DNA of 64,000 nucleotides from Oscillospiraceae bacterium (GTDB lineage: Bacteria; Bacillota; Clostridia; Oscillospirales; Oscillospiraceae), in contig JAFSCD010000003.1 of NCBI GenBank assembly GCA_017436955.1, positions 124,001-188,000 of the forward strand, given 5' to 3'. Positions 26,298 through 33,630 of this stretch are shown here, in pieces. Within the stretch, counting starts at the first letter, position 1. Each line of letters starts with the position of its first letter. A model generated the notes under the pieces. It did not search any database, was not told the DNA's origin, and saw only the letters and a list, made by a program, of their open reading frames with translations. The translations under genes and the position numbers were made by a program.

Positions 26298-27162
26298 GGA
26301 ACAAACCGGGCTGTACCGTGAATATGTGGAAAAGTTCATGCAGGATTGGTATGCCCGTTTCCACGATGAGCCGCAAAAGCAGCTATTTGAGGCTATGGAA
26401 TACAGCCTGCTGGCCGGCGGCAAACGGTTAAGACCCATTTTCGCCTTTGAATTCTGCCGCATCTGCGGTGCGGATTGGCAGGCAGCAGCGCCCTTTGCCG
26501 CTGCGGTGGAAATGATCCATACATACAGCCTGATCCACGATGATCTGCCCAGTATGGACAATGATGACCTGCGCCGTGGCAGACCCACCAATCACAAGGT
26601 CTACGGCGAAGCGATGGCAATTCTTGCCGGTGACAGCCTGCTGACGGACGCCTTCGCGGTAGCCGCCACAGCCCAGCTTGCACAGCCCCAGGATATGGCT
26701 TTTGCCATCAGCGTATTAAGCGAATGTGCCGGCTCTCTGGGTATGGTAGGCGGTCAGGTGCTGGATATCTGCAGCGAAGAGCGTGAATGTACGGAAGAGG
26801 AGATCCTGAACATCCAATCCCGGAAAACCGGCGCGCTCATCAACGCCGCCTGCGTACTGGGTGTGATCGCTGCCGGCGGCACAGAGGAGCAGATTGATGC
26901 CGCAGCCAGCTTTGCCGGCGCGCTGGGTATTGCCTTCCAGATCCGGGACGATATGCTGGATGTGATCGGCACCAGGGATGAAATGGGTAAGGGCGTTGGC
27001 ACTGACGCCGAAAAGAATACCTTTGTGCAGCTCTACGGGCTTCAAAAGTGCGAGGAACTGGTGCAAAAGTACACCCGTGTCGCGCTGGATGCACTGGACG
27101 CATTTGAGGATCCCGGCATTCTGCCGGAGCTGGCAGCAAGCCTGACTGACAGAAGAAACTAA
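26287..27162 (+). CDS. ispA: Polyprenyl (farnesyl/geranylgeranyl) diphosphate synthase
   Basis: Condenses isopentenyl diphosphate with allylic diphosphates to make C15/C20 prenyl precursors. First Asp-rich motif DDLPSMDNDDLRRG (about residue 84), GGKRLRP, second motif IRDDMLD. About 291 aa. ATG 26287 is preferred; a TTG at 26281 is in frame. In many Clostridia, dxs, tlyA, nadK, argR and recN follow directly; here they resume 12 kb later. Confidence 0.95.
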   Translation: MKFREQTGLYREYVEKFMQDWYARFHDEPQKQLFEAMEYSLLAGGKRLRPIFAFEFCRICGADWQAAAPFAAAVEMIHTYSLIHDDLPSMDNDDLRRGRPTNHKVYGEAMAILAGDSLLTDAFAVAATAQLAQPQDMAFAISVLSECAGSLGMVGGQVLDICSEERECTEEEILNIQSRKTGALINAACVLGVIAAGGTEEQIDAAASFAGALGIAFQIRDDMLDVIGTRDEMGKGVGTDAEKNTFVQLYGLQKCEELVQKYTRVALDALDAFEDPGILPELAASLTDRRN

Positions 27163-27177
27163 AAGGGGATATGGACT

Positions 27178-27720
27178 ATGAAGCAATATTTCCGCTATAC
27201 AATGGATATTGACGGCAAGTGGATGAAATCCAGCCTGCTTTGTATGGCAGGCGCGCTGGTAACGCTGCTGCTGTACTATTTCGGTCTGCGTGGACTCATC
27301 TCCGTAGGCTTTCTGGAGGCTGTATTTTGCCTGTTTCTGCCGCTGATCCTGATGGCAGCCTATATCGTGCTGATCCGCTTCAAGCGCATAAACGCACCGG
27401 GTCTTTATGCCATCATCGGTCTGCTGCTTTGCTTTTTGCTGTTCTTTGGAATCTTTGGCTCCGGCAGCATCCTGCGGATCATTCTGGGTGCTGTTTGGTA
27501 TCCGCTGATGGCGCTGATCCTGGTCGGCTCCGCAGGCGGTTATCTGCCCGGAAAGCAGCCGGCAGTATTGGCCTTTCCCGTAGCGATGGTTTTCCGCATC
27601 GTTATCAATCTGGGAAAGACCGGTCTGTTCGGCTGGGTATATGAGATCTCCTCTGTTCTGACGCTGGCAGCCCTGGCCTGCCTGATAATGAGCTTTGAAG
27701 CGAAAAAGTTGAGAAAGTAA
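27178..27720 (+). CDS. Hypothetical membrane protein, six hydrophobic segments
   Basis: A 180-aa protein not recognised as a named family. It has about six membrane segments with short loops and a basic C terminus (EAKKLRK). It starts 15 nt after ispA with AAGGGG before the ATG, so it is probably co-transcribed with ispA. Confidence 0.8.
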   Translation: MKQYFRYTMDIDGKWMKSSLLCMAGALVTLLLYYFGLRGLISVGFLEAVFCLFLPLILMAAYIVLIRFKRINAPGLYAIIGLLLCFLLFFGIFGSGSILRIILGAVWYPLMALILVGSAGGYLPGKQPAVLAFPVAMVFRIVINLGKTGLFGWVYEISSVLTLAALACLIMSFEAKKLRK

Positions 27721-27726
27721 CAGAAA

Positions 27727-27763
27727 ATCTCCCGAAATGCTTACCATTTCGGGAGATCCTTTT
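27727..27763. terminator. Terminator shared by convergent genes
   Basis: ATCTCCCGAAATG (27727-27739), 5-nt loop, CATTTCGGGAGAT (27745-27757), then CCTTTT. It ends the ispA operon and faces the kinase-like gene that converges on it. Confidence 0.85.
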
Positions 27764-28364
27764 ATTCTTTTGCCAACGCTACGATGGTCTCTACCGCGGC
27801 TTCGATACCCAGCTTTCCGGTATTCAGGCAGATATCGTAATTTTCGGCAGCACCCCAGGTGCGACCGGTATAGTGCTGATAGTTGACCGCGCGGCGCTTG
27901 TCCTTTTCCTGCAGTCTCGCCTGGGGGCTCTTTTCGGATTCACCGTAGAGCCGCACGATCCGGTCAGCCCGCTGATCCATATCCGCGTGGACATAAACGT
28001 GAAGCGCATCTGGACGGTCCTTCAGGATGTAGTCCGCGTTTCTGCCTACGATGACGCAGGGACCGGCCTCTGCCAGCTGAATGACGGTGCTGCACTGAAT
28101 GTGCCACAGAAAATCCGCGGTGGACATACCATTCATCACACCGGGAACGCCCTGGGGCGCAAAGGCGTAGGAAAATAGGGTCTTACCCGGCGCGTGCTCG
28201 CCGTGCTCCTCCACGAATGTGGGCGCAAAGCCGGATTCCAGGGATATCTGTTCCACCAGCTCCTTATCATAAAAGGGGATGCCCAGCTTTTCCGCAACCA
28301 TACGACCCACCGTACGACCGCCACTGCCAAACTGACGACTGATGGTAATGATGTTCTTTTTCAT
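27762..28364 (-). CDS. Cytidylate-kinase-like family protein
   Basis: A 200-aa P-loop nucleotide-kinase-like protein of the cytidylate kinase-like (AAA_26) family, common in Clostridia. The P-loop is ISRQFGSGGRTVG, and VIVGRNADYIL and the ADRIVRLYG...KDKRRAVNYQHYTG stretch are typical of the family. ATG 28364 was chosen over ATG 28370 because GGAGG lies only 1 nt from the latter. Substrate not established for the family. Confidence 0.85.
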   Translation of the reverse strand: MKKNIITISRQFGSGGRTVGRMVAEKLGIPFYDKELVEQISLESGFAPTFVEEHGEHAPGKTLFSYAFAPQGVPGVMNGMSTADFLWHIQCSTVIQLAEAGPCVIVGRNADYILKDRPDALHVYVHADMDQRADRIVRLYGESEKSPQARLQEKDKRRAVNYQHYTGRTWGAAENYDICLNTGKLGIEAAVETIVALAKE

Positions 28365-28395
28365 AGCCATACCTCCAATTTATGATTCTATCTAC

Positions 28396-28424
28396 AGTAT
28401 AGCATCCGCGCGCAGCCTTGTCAA
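28396..28424 (-). promoter_or_regulatory. Sigma-A promoter for the cytidylate-kinase-like gene
   Basis: Minus strand: TTGACA (28419-28424), 17-bp spacer, TATACT (28396-28401). The -35 touches the end of the upstream hydrolase gene. Confidence 0.85.
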
Positions 28425-29344
28425 ATGACCTCACGCAGGAAATTGAGGCAAATTTCCTCATAGCGCACGTGGTCAATGATATAGCTTAAGCCGTGTCCGG
28501 CGTCGGGGAAAATGTGCAGTTGGGCGTGATCCTTACAATTTTCATAGATCTGCCCGCTCATTTCGCAGGGAACGAAGCGGTCATCACCGCCGTGGATCAG
28601 CAAAATGGGCAGACTTGTATGCTTCACAGCGGAAACAGCATCACAGCTATCCAGCCGGAAGCCGCCGAAGATCAGCGACCCAAGCCAAAGGAAGGGATAC
28701 GAAAGCGTAGGGGGATAGCCCACATCCTTGCACACCTTGCGGATAATTGCCGATGGAGTAGAGTAGGGGCAATCCGCCATAATGCCACGGACATTTTCCG
28801 GTAAATTAAGAGAAGCGCTCATCAGCACCGTTGCAGCACCCATGGAAATGCCGCACAAAATGACGGGCGTATCCTTGCCAAGCCGCCGGCTCACATACTC
28901 GACCCATTTCAGGCAATCGTACCGTTCCCGGATGCCAAAGCTGATGACCCTGCCTTCGCTCTTACCGTGGGCGCGCTGATCTACAGCAAGAACATTGTAG
29001 CCCAGCTTCAGTCCCAGGGTAAAGCCGCCGGCGCTGTCACGCAGAGCGGCACTGCGATAGCCGTGAAACACGATAATGACCGGCGCGTTATCCGCCACCG
29101 CGTAATATCTTCCGTGGAGCTTCAGACCATCGTGAGAGGTAATATATACATCCTCACATTCCGTCCGCTCCATAATATCGGTGCTTTTGTCCATCAGGTG
29201 CTGTACAGCCTGAAACTGGGGATCGTCAACGTGCTGGTAGGGGTCTTCAATATGATCCTTTGCCACGTGGAAGCAAATTTTGAACGTGTAGTAGCTGGCG
29301 AATAAAACGATCGCGATCACCGCTGCCGCTATGATCCAGGGCAT
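28421..29344 (-). CDS. Membrane-anchored alpha/beta hydrolase
   Basis: A 307-aa serine hydrolase with one N-terminal membrane segment (about 2-22) and an alpha/beta fold: VFHGYRS oxyanion region, DQRAHGKSEG, nucleophile elbow CGISMGAA, HGGDDRFVP with an Asp, and AGHGLSY with the His. GGAGGGG precedes ATG 29344; the longer frame to 29401 overlaps the promoter. It resembles the soluble hydrolase at 49837. Substrate unknown. Confidence 0.88.
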   Translation of the reverse strand: MPWIIAAAVIAIVLFASYYTFKICFHVAKDHIEDPYQHVDDPQFQAVQHLMDKSTDIMERTECEDVYITSHDGLKLHGRYYAVADNAPVIIVFHGYRSAALRDSAGGFTLGLKLGYNVLAVDQRAHGKSEGRVISFGIRERYDCLKWVEYVSRRLGKDTPVILCGISMGAATVLMSASLNLPENVRGIMADCPYSTPSAIIRKVCKDVGYPPTLSYPFLWLGSLIFGGFRLDSCDAVSAVKHTSLPILLIHGGDDRFVPCEMSGQIYENCKDHAQLHIFPDAGHGLSYIIDHVRYEEICLNFLREVI

Positions 29345-29372
29345 ACGACCCCTCCTTTCCGTGAATAGTAAT

Positions 29373-29401
29373 ACTATATTACCATTTTGCCGAATCTTCA
29401 A
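29373..29401 (-). promoter_or_regulatory. Sigma-A promoter for the membrane hydrolase
   Basis: Minus strand: TTGAAG (29396-29401), 17-bp spacer, TATAGT (29373-29378). Confidence 0.72.
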
Positions 29402-29423
29402 TACCCAAAAGATGAAAAAGCCA

Positions 29424-29453
29424 TTGACACAGCCCGAAATTCGGGTTATTTTT
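29424..29453 (+). promoter_or_regulatory. Possible promoter for the PHP gene
   Basis: TTGACA (29424-29429), 18-bp spacer, TATTTT (29448-29453). A short CCCGAAATTCGGG hairpin (29433-29445) lies in the spacer, which could instead be a weak terminator. Confidence 0.4.
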
Positions 29454-29469
29454 GCTTTGAGGTGATTTT

Positions 29470-30159
29470 ATGTACCTGTATGAGACCCATCTGCATACCG
29501 CGCCAGCCAGTGGCTGCGCAAGATGGAGCGCCGCGCAAGCCGTGCGCTACTATAAGGACGCCGGTTATGCCGGTATCTTCATTACAAATCATTTTCTGGA
29601 TGACGATATTCCGGCGCTTCGGGCGCTGCCGTATGAGGAGCAGATCCGGCTGTATTTTAAGGATTACGAGGATGCTCTGTCAGCCGGCAGGGAAGTGGGA
29701 TTAGCCGTTTTCTGCGGTGTGGAGCTTTCATATGAGAAAACGGATTTTCTCATTTACGGGCTGGATAAGGCCTGGTATCTTGCCCACCCGGAGATCGACG
29801 GTATGCCGGTCAAGGCGCTTCTTGCTCTGGTAAGAGAAAACGGTGCGCTGGTCGTCCACGCTCATCCTTTCCGGGAAGCACGCTCCATTGACCATATCCG
29901 GCTGTATCCGCGCAGTGTCCAGGCGGTTGAGGTGTATAATGCCAACCGCTCCGAATTTGAAAACCGCCAGGCACAGTGGTATGCGCAAAGCTACGGTTTG
30001 ATCCCCTTTGCCGGCTCCGATATCCACGGCAAGGAGTCTCACGGCAACCGCGGCGGTATGCGCTCTCAAACTCCAATCACCGACGAGCAGGACTTTGTCA
30101 AAAAAGTCCTGGCAGGAGAGCTTCAGGTGTTTCACAAGGTTCTTCTATCCATTGAATAA
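29470..30159 (+). CDS. PHP-domain phosphoesterase
   Basis: A 229-aa PHP-fold metal-dependent hydrolase. Metal-ligand motifs in order: ETHLHTAP, TNHFLDDD, GVELSYE, VVHAHPF and FAGSDIHG. It resembles standalone PHP phosphatases. The reaction is not predictable from sequence. The stop codon is inside the following terminator stem. Confidence 0.86.
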   Translation: MYLYETHLHTAPASGCARWSAAQAVRYYKDAGYAGIFITNHFLDDDIPALRALPYEEQIRLYFKDYEDALSAGREVGLAVFCGVELSYEKTDFLIYGLDKAWYLAHPEIDGMPVKALLALVRENGALVVHAHPFREARSIDHIRLYPRSVQAVEVYNANRSEFENRQAQWYAQSYGLIPFAGSDIHGKESHGNRGGMRSQTPITDEQDFVKKVLAGELQVFHKVLLSIE

Positions 30160-30187
30160 CACCACCCATCTGGGTGGTGTTTCTTTT
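30158..30187 (+). terminator. Terminator after the PHP gene
   Basis: AACACCACCCA (30158-30168) and TGGGTGGTGTT (30171-30181), then TCTTTTT. Confidence 0.85.
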
Positions 30188-30280
30188 TGCCGATTGCACG
30201 TCAAAACAGACCGAAGGGGCAAAATTTCACATTTCCTCCCATTTCTCTGCTATGATGGCGTTGAAAAGGAGGAAGCAATT

Positions 30281-31015
30281 ATGGCTGAAATCAAAACATT
30301 TGCGCTTTGCAAGCGCTACGGAAATTTGACCGCTGTGGACGGACTTGAATTGGAGATCAAAAAAGGGGAGCTGTTCTCACTGCTGGGTGTCAACGGCGCA
30401 GGAAAGACGACGGTGATGAAAATGCTGTCCTGCCTCACCAAACCATCATCCGGCGATGCGGAGATCGGCGGCTACAGCATTACAAAAGAGCCGGAGCAGG
30501 TCAAGCGCATGATCGGCGTATCACCGCAGGAGACGGCGGTTGCGCCAAATCTGTCAGTGAAGGAAAATCTGGAGCTGATCTGCGGCATCCACGGTTTTTC
30601 CAGGGAAAAGACAGCCGCAAGAATAGGGGAACTGACCGCACAGCTTTCTCTTGGAAGCGTGCTTTCCCGAAAAGCCGGAAAGCTATCCGGCGGTTGGCAG
30701 CGGCGTGTCAGTATCGCCATGGCGCTGATCAGCGAGCCTTCGGTGCTGTTTCTGGACGAACCGACCCTTGGGCTGGATGTGATCGCGCGGCACGAGCTGT
30801 GGGATATCATCCGTACCTTAAAAGGGAGAATAACCATCATTCTCACCACCCACTATATGGAGGAAGCCCAGGCGCTTTGCGACCGCATCGGCATTATGAA
30901 ATCCGGCAGGCTGCTTGCCGTAGGAACGGCGCAGGCGCTGATGGATAGCACCGGCACCGGGCGCTTTGAGGATGCGTTCATTTCCATTGTGAAGGAGGAT
31001 GGCTTATGCGAATGA
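30281..31015 (+). CDS. ABC transporter ATP-binding protein
   Basis: A 244-aa ATPase. Walker A GVNGAGKTT (about residues 36-44), Q-loop in SPQETA, signature LSGGWQRR, Walker B VLFLDEPTLGLD, H-loop TTHYMEE. It is of the CcmA/NatA-like exporter type. ATG 30281 has AAAGGAGGA upstream; the frame open back to 30008 overlaps the PHP gene and is not used. It overlaps its permease by 10 nt. Confidence 0.93.
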   Translation: MAEIKTFALCKRYGNLTAVDGLELEIKKGELFSLLGVNGAGKTTVMKMLSCLTKPSSGDAEIGGYSITKEPEQVKRMIGVSPQETAVAPNLSVKENLELICGIHGFSREKTAARIGELTAQLSLGSVLSRKAGKLSGGWQRRVSIAMALISEPSVLFLDEPTLGLDVIARHELWDIIRTLKGRITIILTTHYMEEAQALCDRIGIMKSGRLLAVGTAQALMDSTGTGRFEDAFISIVKEDGLCE

Positions 31016-31737
31016 TGACCTTTGCCAGGCGTTGCGCCAAAGAGATTTTGCGAGACCCCATCAATCTGATTTTCGGGCTGGGCTTTCCGCTGGTACTGCT
31101 GCTGCTCTTAACCGCCATTCAGGCAAATGTGCCGGTAAACCTCTTTGAGATCAACACTCTGACACCGGGAATTACCGTGTTTGGTCTGTCTTTTTTGACG
31201 CTGTTTTCGGCAACCCTGGTTGCGAAGGACAGAGAAAGCGCCCTTTTGCAGCGGCTGTACACCTCGCCGCTGACGGGTGCGGATTTTATCCTGGGCTATA
31301 TGCTGCCGATCCTGCCCATCGCAATAGGGCAGGCGCTCATCTGCTATTTGTTTGCGATTCCTTTGGGGCTGGAGCTTCGCACCGACATTATTTATGCCGT
31401 GATCGGCATCATACCGATGGCGATCTTCAACATTTCCCTTGGGCTTCTGTGCGGCAGCCTGCTGAACGTCAAGCAGGTTGGCGGCATTTGCGGCGCGCTT
31501 CTTACCAATCTTTCCGCATGGCTTTCCGGGGTGTGGTTTGATCTGGAGCTTGTGGGCGGCGCTTTTCAGAAAATTGCAAATGCGCTGCCCTTTGTTCACG
31601 CCGCGCAGCTGGAAAAGGCGCTGTTTCGCGGGGATCTTGCAGGCGCTTTGCCCCATCTTTTGCCGATCCTCCTATATTGCGTGCTGATAACGGCGGCGGC
31701 TGTGCTTTGTTTTTTACGGCAAATGCGGAGGCAGTAG
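31006..31737 (+). CDS. ABC-2 type transporter permease
   Basis: A 243-aa permease with six hydrophobic segments and the ABC-2 family centre (DRESALLQRLYTSPLTGADF). It pairs with the preceding ATPase as a two-gene exporter for an unknown substrate. Confidence 0.9.
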   Translation: MRMMTFARRCAKEILRDPINLIFGLGFPLVLLLLLTAIQANVPVNLFEINTLTPGITVFGLSFLTLFSATLVAKDRESALLQRLYTSPLTGADFILGYMLPILPIAIGQALICYLFAIPLGLELRTDIIYAVIGIIPMAIFNISLGLLCGSLLNVKQVGGICGALLTNLSAWLSGVWFDLELVGGAFQKIANALPFVHAAQLEKALFRGDLAGALPHLLPILLYCVLITAAAVLCFLRQMRRQ

Positions 31738-31791
31738 ATCAGTGGCATCTGTATTGACCGCATTTCACAGCCGTGCGTATTCGCTTTGCGA

Positions 31792-31809
31792 GGAGCCGAG
31801 GGGAATCGA
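31792..31809 (+). repeat. Direct repeat of the tmRNA 3' end (att-like, distal copy)
   Basis: Eighteen bases, GGAGCCGAGGGGAATCGA, identical to positions 33246-33263 in the tmRNA gene (complement strand). The two copies bracket a 1.45-kb AT-rich islet. This arrangement is what integration at a tmRNA 3' end leaves behind. Confidence 0.7.
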
Positions 31810-31907
31810 TTTGCATCTGCGCAAAGCGCAGATAAATGTTCCGGTGCGTCAAGCCGCACCGGGCAACAGTCCACCGGACTGTTGCATTTAGATGGGTTCG
31901 ATTCCCC
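31792..31907. repeat. Three-hairpin branched element with tmRNA-derived ends
   Basis: Non-coding. An outer 10-bp stem (GGGGAATCGA 31800-31809 with TCGATTCCCC 31898-31907) encloses three perfect hairpins: 8 bp at 31815-31833 (loop AAA), 8 bp at 31841-31862 (6-nt loop) and 10 bp at 31863-31885 (loop ACC). The left end (31792-31809) is identical to 33246-33263 in the tmRNA gene. The right end (31894-31907) is identical to the opposite strand of 33254-33267, the tmRNA T-arm. No ORF spans it. Confidence 0.75.
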
Positions 31908-31922
31908 ATCCTTAACTTTACC

Positions 31923-31962
31923 AAATAAGAAACACCACCCGAATGAGTGGTGTTTCTTATTT
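31923..31962. terminator. Bidirectional terminator, 16-bp stem
   Basis: AAATAAGAAACACCAC (31923-31938), 8-nt loop, GTGGTGTTTCTTATTT (31947-31962). A-rich and T-rich arms allow function in both directions, ending the ABC operon and the XRE gene. From 31963 to 32044 I see no gene; a stretch near 31999-32044 can be read as a short peptide tail but has no start. Confidence 0.8.
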
Positions 31963-32044
31963 GCGAAATAGCGACTAAACGGTGTATAAGATGGGGTAAG
32001 AACGACCAAAAGTATTGTAGCAGAGCTGTTTGACAAATTGGAAT

Positions 32045-32839
32045 TTATTGAATATAAATTTTGAAAATCTCTTTTGCCCAACCGAGCCAAGACGGAACGT
32101 TGCCGTCAAGCCATTCTACAACCTTCGGTATATCTGCCGTTGTCAGATCTCCGATGTGGCTGAAAACGCTTCCGTCTGCCACTGTTTGACCGATTGCAAT
32201 CATAGCGTAGGCGTGGTCGCCAACGGCGGCATATTTACCGATAGCAAGCGCACCTGTTGAGAAGCACCCAACCGAAAGTGCTCCAAAAGATATCAGTCCT
32301 ACACTGATTGCACCGGCAGCAAATAATCCGATAGCAATCGAACCGACTGCAAGCAGTCCGGCTGAGAATACACCTGCGGAAATCAAGCCAAGTGACAATA
32401 GGCCAATCGAAACGACTCCAAGAGAGAGCAGACCGAACGAGAAAACACCTCGTGACATCAGACCAAACGAAAATATTCCACGAGCTTTTAATCCAATTGC
32501 AAAGAAGCCGTGTGCATTTCTTCCAATGTGGTAAAGAGGCATACCGAAAATCATCTTTTCGCTCTTGCGTTCGTGAATCTGCAATTTCAGTTTATCCCAA
32601 AGGCTTTCTCTCTCAGTAGGTTGTAAACCTTGTTTTTCAGATATATCCTCTTTAAGAAGATAATCCATTGAACAATCAAAGAGCTTTCCCATTTTTACTA
32701 ATTTGTCAGTTTCGGGATATGCAATGTCAGATTCCCATTTACTGATTGACTGACGGGAAACGCCAAGTATATCAGCAAGCTGTTCCTGCGTGTAGTTATA
32801 CTCTTTTCTTAATTTTGATAGCTTTTCGCCAAGTGTCAT
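32045..32839 (-). CDS. XRE-family regulator with C-terminal glycine-repeat domain
   Basis: A 264-aa protein. Residues 1-60 form a Cro/C1 helix-turn-helix (TQEQLADILGVSRQSISKWE). After a linker, residues about 105-225 are a low-complexity array in which a small residue plus Gly recurs every five residues (FSFGL, LSLGV, SIGLL, SAGVF and so on), which looks like a packed glycine-zipper membrane or solenoid domain. ATG 32839 is chosen because AAGGAG is 8 nt away, not 2 as for ATG 32845. Codon use is much more AT-rich than in neighbours, and the gene lies between tmRNA-end repeats, so recent acquisition is likely. DNA target unknown. Confidence 0.82.
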   Translation of the reverse strand: MTLGEKLSKLRKEYNYTQEQLADILGVSRQSISKWESDIAYPETDKLVKMGKLFDCSMDYLLKEDISEKQGLQPTERESLWDKLKLQIHERKSEKMIFGMPLYHIGRNAHGFFAIGLKARGIFSFGLMSRGVFSFGLLSLGVVSIGLLSLGLISAGVFSAGLLAVGSIAIGLFAAGAISVGLISFGALSVGCFSTGALAIGKYAAVGDHAYAMIAIGQTVADGSVFSHIGDLTTADIPKVVEWLDGNVPSWLGWAKEIFKIYIQ

Positions 32840-33030
32840 AATCATTTCTCCTTATGTTTTCTAACGCCGCGTTTCTTAAATTATAGAACACCGTGCAGAA
32901 ACATACCACCAATTCGCCGTTTCTATATGTAAACTTTGGGTTGCATTGTTGAAATTGCAAAGATATATGCAACTCATCGTCAAATTCTTATTTATCGGTA
33001 AGTTTATTATATCACCCTATCGAAATAAAT
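32840..33030 (-). promoter_or_regulatory. AT-rich upstream region of the XRE gene
   Basis: No gene seen. On the minus strand a perfect TATAAT (32880-32885) lies about 40 bp before the start codon, but the matching -35 is poor, so the promoter may be activator-dependent or autoregulated. The rest is featureless AT-rich DNA leading into the hairpin array. Confidence 0.4.
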
Positions 33031-33196
33031 CAAGGCGGAGCCTTGTATATCATCAATTCCGAAGGAATTGCATATCATCAACACGCAGTGTTGCATCTCA
33101 TCAAGCCGCAGGTAATACAGCCTTCGGCTGATGATATACGCCTACGGCGATGATATACACGCTGATGCGTGATGATATGCCAAGCCTGCGGCTTGG
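33031..33196. repeat. Tandem array of small hairpins with constant 8-bp spacers
   Basis: Seven short palindromes with 3-4-nt loops: 33031-33045, 33054-33070, 33079-33093, 33118-33130, 33139-33149, 33158-33171 and 33180-33196. The stems differ in sequence but the spacers are nearly constant: TATATCAT, CATATCAT and CATCTCAT in the first half, and the reverse complement (ATGATATA, ATGATATA, ATGATATG) in the second half. The array flips orientation around 33102-33117, where one unit looks broken. No ORF. It is not a CRISPR, because the repeats are the spacers and the variable parts are self-complementary. Confidence 0.85.
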
Positions 33197-33200
33197 ATAA

Positions 33201-33242
33201 AAAAAGAAGTAACTTTTGGTAGACAAAAGTTACTTCTTTTTT
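33201..33242 (-). terminator. Terminator of tmRNA, 18-bp stem
   Basis: AAAAAGAAGTAACTTTTG (33201-33218), 5-nt loop, CAAAAGTTACTTCTTTTT (33224-33241). On the minus strand it follows the tmRNA 3' CCA and ends in a run of T. It separates tmRNA from the hairpin array. Confidence 0.9.
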
Positions 33243-33589
33243 GGTGGAGCCGAGGGGAATCGAACCCCTGTCCGAAAGCAACTTGGAAAGAACTTCTCCG
33301 GGTGCAGTTTGTTATTTACATTCCCTTATCCCGCCGGGAACAAACACCCTTCGGGACTTGGTAGCTTCATTATGCATGGTGCGCTCAAAGCTTTGCGCAC
33401 GCACGGTCTCCACTCAGATCACACCCGAGCCCGGCTCGTGGACCTTCCGGGGCGGATGGGCGCCTAATTAGGCAGCCAGAGCAACAGTATTGTTGTCAGT
33501 TAAATTTAAAAAGTACCCGTTTTATCGTGGTCAGGTGCCACGACCCGCTATTCCAGCCTCACTACCCCCGTCGAAACCAGTACGGCCCC
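33242..33589 (-). ncRNA. ssrA: Transfer-messenger RNA
   Basis: About 348 nt, rescues stalled ribosomes together with SmpB. The 5' end GGGGCCG (33589 downward) pairs with CGGCTCC before the encoded ACCA at the 3' end (33242). The T-arm is GGGGTTCGATTCCCC. The tag reading frame lies at 33468-33500 on the minus strand: codons for (T)DNNTVALAA then TAA, with the ALAA ending typical of degradation tags. Only about 40 nt separate it from ppiB, with smpB just upstream, so the RNA may be processed from a longer transcript. Confidence 0.95.
33246..33263 (+). repeat. Direct repeat of the tmRNA 3' end (att-like, copy inside ssrA)
   Basis: The genuine tmRNA 3' end on the complement strand, identical over 18 bases to 31792-31809. 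See the distal copy. Confidence 0.7.
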
Positions 33590-33630
33590 ATATGGGTAGC
33601 TCCGGGGCAGAAGCCCCGGATAACTGTCAT

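Noticed and set aside
31792-31912. Partial tRNA or second tmRNA gene
   Set aside because: Only T-arm-like ends match; there is no acceptor stem, anticodon or tag frame, and the centre is three perfect hairpins.
31999-32044. Short peptide-like reading (RTTKSIVAELFDKLEFIE) after the bidirectional terminator
   Set aside because: It looks like the tail of a coding sequence but has no start and too little length to assign.
33031-33196. CRISPR array
   Set aside because: The constant element is only 8 bp, variable parts are self-complementary palindromes, and no cas gene is present.
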